Assembly: GCA_019454625.1 (NCBI GenBank) | Contig: JACFNY010000040.1 | Coordinates: 1-11,535 of the forward strand | Direction: 5' to 3' | DNA: 11,535 nucleotides | Source: Sphingomonadaceae bacterium | Lineage (GTDB): Bacteria > Pseudomonadota > Alphaproteobacteria > Sphingomonadales > Sphingomonadaceae | Part shown: positions 8,807 to 11,535 of the stretch, one piece after another | How the letters are laid out: each line of letters opens with the position of its first letter | Numbering within the stretch: position 1 is the first letter of the stretch | The notes under the pieces: model-generated | Told to the model about the DNA's origin: nothing | The model's input: only the letters and a program-made list of their open reading frames with translations | Database searches by the model: none | Translations under genes and position numbers: made by a program

Positions 8807-9622
8807 TCAGCCGACGAACGCGCGTTCGATGACGTAGTGACCGGGCTCGGCGTTCGATCCTTCCGCGAAGCCTTCCGCTTCCAGCCGCGCCGCGAGCGAA
8901 CGGATCATCGTCATGCTACCGCACAGCATCACGCGGTCGATTTCCGGATCGAAGGCTTTTGGCCCCGTCAGCGGCGGCCCGAACAGCGTGCCGTCGTCGA
9001 TCAGCGCGTCGATGCGCCCGGTGGTGCGGAACGGCGCGCGCGTCACCGTCGGCAGGTAGGAAAGCTGGAGCAGCGCCTGGTCCTGCACCAGCGGATCGCC
9101 CGCGAGATGGCTTTCGAGGTCGGCGCGATAGGCAAGATCGCTCACCTGCCGCACCGAATGGACGAGCACGATCTGGTTGAACCGCTCGTAGATGTCGGGA
9201 TCGCGCACGAGGCTCATGAACGGCGCGAGGCCGGTGCCGGTCGCGAGCAGGAACAGCCGCCGCCCCGGCAGCAGCGCGTCGGCGACGAGCGTCCCCGTCG
9301 GCTTGCGCCCGAGGAAGAGCTGGTCGCCCGCCCGGATACGCTGGAGCTGGGAGGTAAGCGGCCCGTCCGGCACCTTGATCGAGAGGAACTCCAACTCCTC
9401 CGCCCATGCCGGGCTCGCGATCGAATAGGCGCGCAGCAGCGGCCGCCGTTCGCCCGGCAGGCCGAGCATCACGAACTCGCCCGAACGGAAGCGGAAGCTC
9501 GGCGGCCGGGTGATCGTGAAGCTGAACAGGTGTTCGTTCCAGTGCCGAACGGAACGCACGGTCTCCACGGTCAGCGCATCGGACGGCGCGAGGACGCGGG
9601 CTGCCGCGGCGCGGTCACTCAT
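8807..9622 (-). CDS. fpr: Ferredoxin (flavodoxin)-NADP+ reductase, bacterial type
   Basis: The 271-residue flavoenzyme exchanges electrons between NADPH and ferredoxin or flavodoxin in the cytoplasm, serving redox balance, oxidative stress defence or biosynthetic ferredoxin pathways. The FAD domain shows RAYSIASP (64-71). The NADP domain begins with TGTGLAPF (128-135) and continues with VHSVR and LCGSM, where the conserved Cys lies. The C-terminus ends in YVIERAFVG, the extension typical of bacterial Fpr enzymes. I chose ATG 9622 because GAAAGG lies seven bases upstream. The ATG at 9640 would add MTKGFF and has no close ribosome site. The upstream region contains a Fur-like box 47-61 bases from the start. 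The gene is divergent from cydA and followed closely by the cyclophilin. Its ferredoxin partner is not in the window. Confidence 0.92.
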   Translation of the reverse strand: MSDRAAAARVLAPSDALTVETVRSVRHWNEHLFSFTITRPPSFRFRSGEFVMLGLPGERRPLLRAYSIASPAWAEELEFLSIKVPDGPLTSQLQRIRAGDQLFLGRKPTGTLVADALLPGRRLFLLATGTGLAPFMSLVRDPDIYERFNQIVLVHSVRQVSDLAYRADLESHLAGDPLVQDQALLQLSYLPTVTRAPFRTTGRIDALIDDGTLFGPPLTGPKAFDPEIDRVMLCGSMTMIRSLAARLEAEGFAEGSNAEPGHYVIERAFVG

Positions 9623-9666
9623 GAAGAAGCCTTTCGTCATCTACGAATCGGCGCACCTTCTACGCT

Positions 9667-9685
9667 ATTGAGAATGATTTGCAAA
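9667..9685. promoter_or_regulatory. Fur-like iron-responsive operator
   Basis: The core TGAGAATgATTTGCA (9669-9683) matches the 7-1-7 Fur consensus TGATAATnATTATCA at 6 of 7 positions in the left half and 5 of 7 in the right half. It stands in an AT-rich island of a GC-rich region. It is centred about 54 bases upstream of the fpr ATG and 153 bases upstream of cydA, so fpr is the more likely target. Binding is inferred; related Fur-family proteins in alphaproteobacteria (Mur, Irr) have their own variants. Confidence 0.45.
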
Positions 9686-9813
9686 TATTGATCCGCAGGC
9701 GGCTCAACGAGGCAGAACGTCGCGGAACAACGCGCCGCATTGCCGCGTTCGCGCACAGGGACAAGATACGCCGACGACATGCGTCCGGCAGATCAAGCAG
9801 ACAGGCCGACAAC

Positions 9814-9820
9814 GAAGGAG
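9814..9820 (+). promoter_or_regulatory. Ribosome binding site that decides the GTG start of cydA
   Basis: GAAGGAG lies eight bases before GTG 9829. This is the best such site in the region, and it fixes the start just ahead of the first CydA-like residues rather than at the in-frame ATG 9679. Confidence 0.7.
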
Positions 9821-9828
9821 TCGCCGCC

Positions 9829-11259
9829 GTGTTCGAAGCCCCGTTCGAATCACTGTTCGGTGCCGTGGACGCCGTGCTTCTCGCGCGCATCCAGTTCGCG
9901 TTCACGGTCAGTTTCCATTTCATCTTCCCCGCCTTCTCGATCGGGCTGGCGAGCTACCTCGCCGTGCTGGAGGCGCTGTGGCTGAAGACGGGCCGCGACC
10001 AGTATCTCGATCTTTTCCGCTACTGGCTGAAGATATTCGCGGTCACTTTCGCGATGGGCGTCGTCTCGGGCATCGTCATGTCCTACCAGTTCGGCACGAA
10101 CTGGTCGGTGTTCTCCGACAAGGCCGGGCCCGTGATAGGCCCGCTGATGGCCTACGAGGTGCTCACCGCCTTCTTCCTCGAGGCGGGCTTCCTCGGCGTC
10201 ATGCTCTTCGGCATGAACAAGGTGGGAAAGAAGCTGCATTTCACGGCGACGCTGATGGTCGCGATCGGCACCTTCATCTCGGCCTTCTGGATTCTCAGCG
10301 CCAATTCGTGGATGCAGACGCCAACCGGCCACATCATCGGCGAGAACGGCCAGTTCCTGCCCGGCGAGAGCTGGTGGGCGATCATCTTCAACCCCAGCTT
10401 CCCCTACCGCCTCGTCCACACCGTGATCGCCGCCTATCTCACCACGGCGTTCGTTGTCGGCGCGGTCGGCGCGTGGCACCTGCTGAAGGACCGCGCGAAC
10501 CCGCACGCGCGCATCATGTTTTCGATGGCGATGTGGATGGCCGCGCTCGTCGCCCCCGTGCAGATCCTCGCGGGCGACCTGCACGGCCTCAACACGCTGG
10601 AGCATCAGCCGGTGAAGATCATGGCGATGGAAGGTCATTACCAGAGCCACCCAGAGGGCGCGCCGCTCTATCTCTTCGGCATCCCGAACAGCGAGGCGCA
10701 GCGCATCGACTACGCGGTCGCGATTCCCAAGGCCTCGTCGCTGATCCTGAAGCACGATGCGGATGCGCCGCTCGCCGGGCTCGACACCGTGCCGCGCGAT
10801 GAGCATCCCCCAATCGGCATCGTGTTCTGGTCCTTCCGCATCATGGTCGGCATCGGTCTGCTGATGCTGGGGCTCGGCCTCTGGAGCCTCGCCGCGCGCG
10901 TCAAGGGCCGCCTCTACGACTGGCCGCTGCTGCACCGCGCCGCGATGCTGATGGGGCCGTCGGGCTTCGTCGCCGTCATCGCGGGCTGGATCACCACGGA
11001 GGTCGGGCGCCAGCCGTACACCGTCTACGGCCTGCTGCGGACCGCCGACAGCGCCTCGCCGCTCGCCGCGCCCGCCGTGGGCGCTTCGCTCGTCGCCTTC
11101 GTCGTCATCTACTTCGCGGTGTTCGGCGCGGGCACGTGGTACATCCTGAGGCTGATGGCGCAGCGGCCGAAACCCGGCGGGGCGGGTGTCGAGGCCGAAC
11201 CCGGCCCGACCCGAACGGCGGGCATCACTCCCGCATCCGCGCTGGAGGGCGGGCAATGA
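9829..11259 (+). CDS. cydA: Cytochrome bd-type quinol oxidase subunit I, short Q-loop (CIO type)
   Basis: This 476-residue integral membrane subunit oxidises quinol and reduces O2 to water in the inner membrane. Heme ligands equivalent to those of E. coli CydA are visible: His30 in FTVSFHF (E. coli His19), His197 in RLVHTV (His186), Met339 in FRIMVG (Met393) and Glu391 in TTEVGRQPY (Glu445, in the GRQP motif). Lys263 and Glu268 in QPVKIMAME match the quinol-site pair Lys252/Glu257. Only 76 residues separate Lys263 from Met339, against 141 in E. coli, so the Q-loop is the short type found in cyanide-insensitive oxidases. GTG 9829 is chosen from the GAAGGAG site. The C-terminal tail after the last helix is Pro/Gly/Ala-rich. 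The stop overlaps the cydB start by four bases (ATGA). Confidence 0.95.
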   Translation: MFEAPFESLFGAVDAVLLARIQFAFTVSFHFIFPAFSIGLASYLAVLEALWLKTGRDQYLDLFRYWLKIFAVTFAMGVVSGIVMSYQFGTNWSVFSDKAGPVIGPLMAYEVLTAFFLEAGFLGVMLFGMNKVGKKLHFTATLMVAIGTFISAFWILSANSWMQTPTGHIIGENGQFLPGESWWAIIFNPSFPYRLVHTVIAAYLTTAFVVGAVGAWHLLKDRANPHARIMFSMAMWMAALVAPVQILAGDLHGLNTLEHQPVKIMAMEGHYQSHPEGAPLYLFGIPNSEAQRIDYAVAIPKASSLILKHDADAPLAGLDTVPRDEHPPIGIVFWSFRIMVGIGLLMLGLGLWSLAARVKGRLYDWPLLHRAAMLMGPSGFVAVIAGWITTEVGRQPYTVYGLLRTADSASPLAAPAVGASLVAFVVIYFAVFGAGTWYILRLMAQRPKPGGAGVEAEPGPTRTAGITPASALEGGQ

Positions 11260-11535
11260 GCGTCAACCTCGACCTCACCACCGTCTGGGCGTTCATCATC
11301 GCCTTCGGCATCTTCGCCTATGTGGTGATGGACGGGTTCGATCTCGGCATCGGCATCCTGTTCCCCGTCTTCAAGGGCGAGGAGCGGGATCAGGCGATGA
11401 ACGCCATCGCGCCCGTGTGGGACGGCAACGAGACGTGGCTGGTGCTCGGCGGCGGCGGGCTGTTCGCGGCCTTCCCGCTCGCCTACGCGATCATCCTGCC
11501 CGCGACCTATCCGCTCATCATCGCCATGCTGCTCG
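11256..11535 (+). CDS. cydB: Cytochrome bd-type quinol oxidase subunit II (5' part)
   Basis: The first 93 codons of the partner subunit are present; the rest lies beyond the window. The start ATG overlaps the cydA stop as ATGA and has GGAGG (11244-11248) seven bases upstream. The product opens with a transmembrane helix containing the hallmark MDGFDLGIGIL, then the loop WDGNETWLVLGGGGLFAAFP, both typical of CydB. A second hydrophobic helix follows. It forms the heterodimeric oxidase with CydA. Any small third subunit (CydX-like) would be outside the window. Confidence 0.95.
   Translation, partial: MSVNLDLTTVWAFIIAFGIFAYVVMDGFDLGIGILFPVFKGEERDQAMNAIAPVWDGNETWLVLGGGGLFAAFPLAYAIILPATYPLIIAMLL

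Larger units (their letters stand above)
9623..9828. promoter_or_regulatory. Divergent intergenic region between fpr and cydA
   Basis: This is the largest non-coding gap (206 bases). It must carry promoters for fpr to the left and cydAB to the right. On the minus strand, a weak promoter match TTGCAA (9684-9679) and TAGAAG (9662-9657) with 16-base spacing overlaps the Fur-like box and would serve fpr. I see no clear promoter for cydA and no FNR/Anr site. An open frame runs through 9679-9828 into cydA, but its Arg-rich translation is unlike CydA. Confidence 0.45.

Noticed and set aside
9688..9701. Possible FNR/Anr site starting TTGAT upstream of cydA
   Set aside because: The second half-site ATCAA is missing at the required spacing, so this is only a half match.
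9679..9828. N-terminal extension of cydA from ATG 9679
   Set aside because: The added 50 residues are Arg-rich and unlike CydA, the ATG overlaps the Fur-like box, and GTG 9829 has a far better ribosome site.

Overview
The window is about 11.5 kb of GC-rich, densely coding bacterial DNA. Gene content and style suggest an alphaproteobacterium. The main pointers are a Pseudomonas-like branched-chain keto acid dehydrogenase operon under a divergent Lrp-type regulator, a short-Q-loop bd oxidase, a bacterial ferredoxin-NADP reductase, and an intergenic mosaic hairpin element of a kind I associate with alphaproteobacteria. A sphingomonad or rhizobial relative would fit, but I cannot fix the order from sequence alone. 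No tRNA, rRNA, CRISPR, insertion sequence, phage gene or defence system is visible, and no gene-free gap exceeds about 210 bases.

Layout, left to right. Bases 1-797 hold the end of a DinF-type MATE transporter. An acyl-CoA dehydrogenase (805-1959) follows after seven bases. Two genes on the minus strand come next: a secreted protein of unknown function (1981-2793) and, upstream of it, an Lrp/AsnC regulator (2854-3339). The regulator diverges across an AT-rich 120-base region from a plus-strand operon of four tightly packed genes. These are a leucine/valine dehydrogenase (3460-4515), BCKDH E1-alpha (4533-5762), E1-beta (5767-6780) and E2 (6787-7974). The operon ends in a pair of hairpins (7976-8072) that separates it from two convergent minus-strand genes, a periplasmic cyclophilin (8081-8752) and a ferredoxin-NADP reductase (8807-9622). 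A 206-base divergent region with a Fur-like box leads into cydA (9829-11259) and the start of cydB (11256 to the edge).

Functionally, the centre is a compact pathway for branched-chain amino acids. The dehydrogenase deaminates Leu/Val/Ile to 2-keto acids, and E1/E2 turn these into branched acyl-CoAs with release of CO2. The divergent Lrp-type protein is the probable amino-acid-responsive regulator. No E3 (lipoamide dehydrogenase) gene follows E2, so the complex must borrow one encoded elsewhere. The nearby acyl-CoA dehydrogenase has its probable catalytic glutamate at the isovaleryl-CoA dehydrogenase position, so it could act on the next step, but this is inference. The right-hand part concerns redox and respiration: an NADPH/ferredoxin reductase possibly under iron control and a quinol oxidase of the CIO type.

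I found no convincing undescribed system. The points most worth a second look are the composite hairpin element, the Fur-like box, the operon without E3, and the unknown secreted protein.
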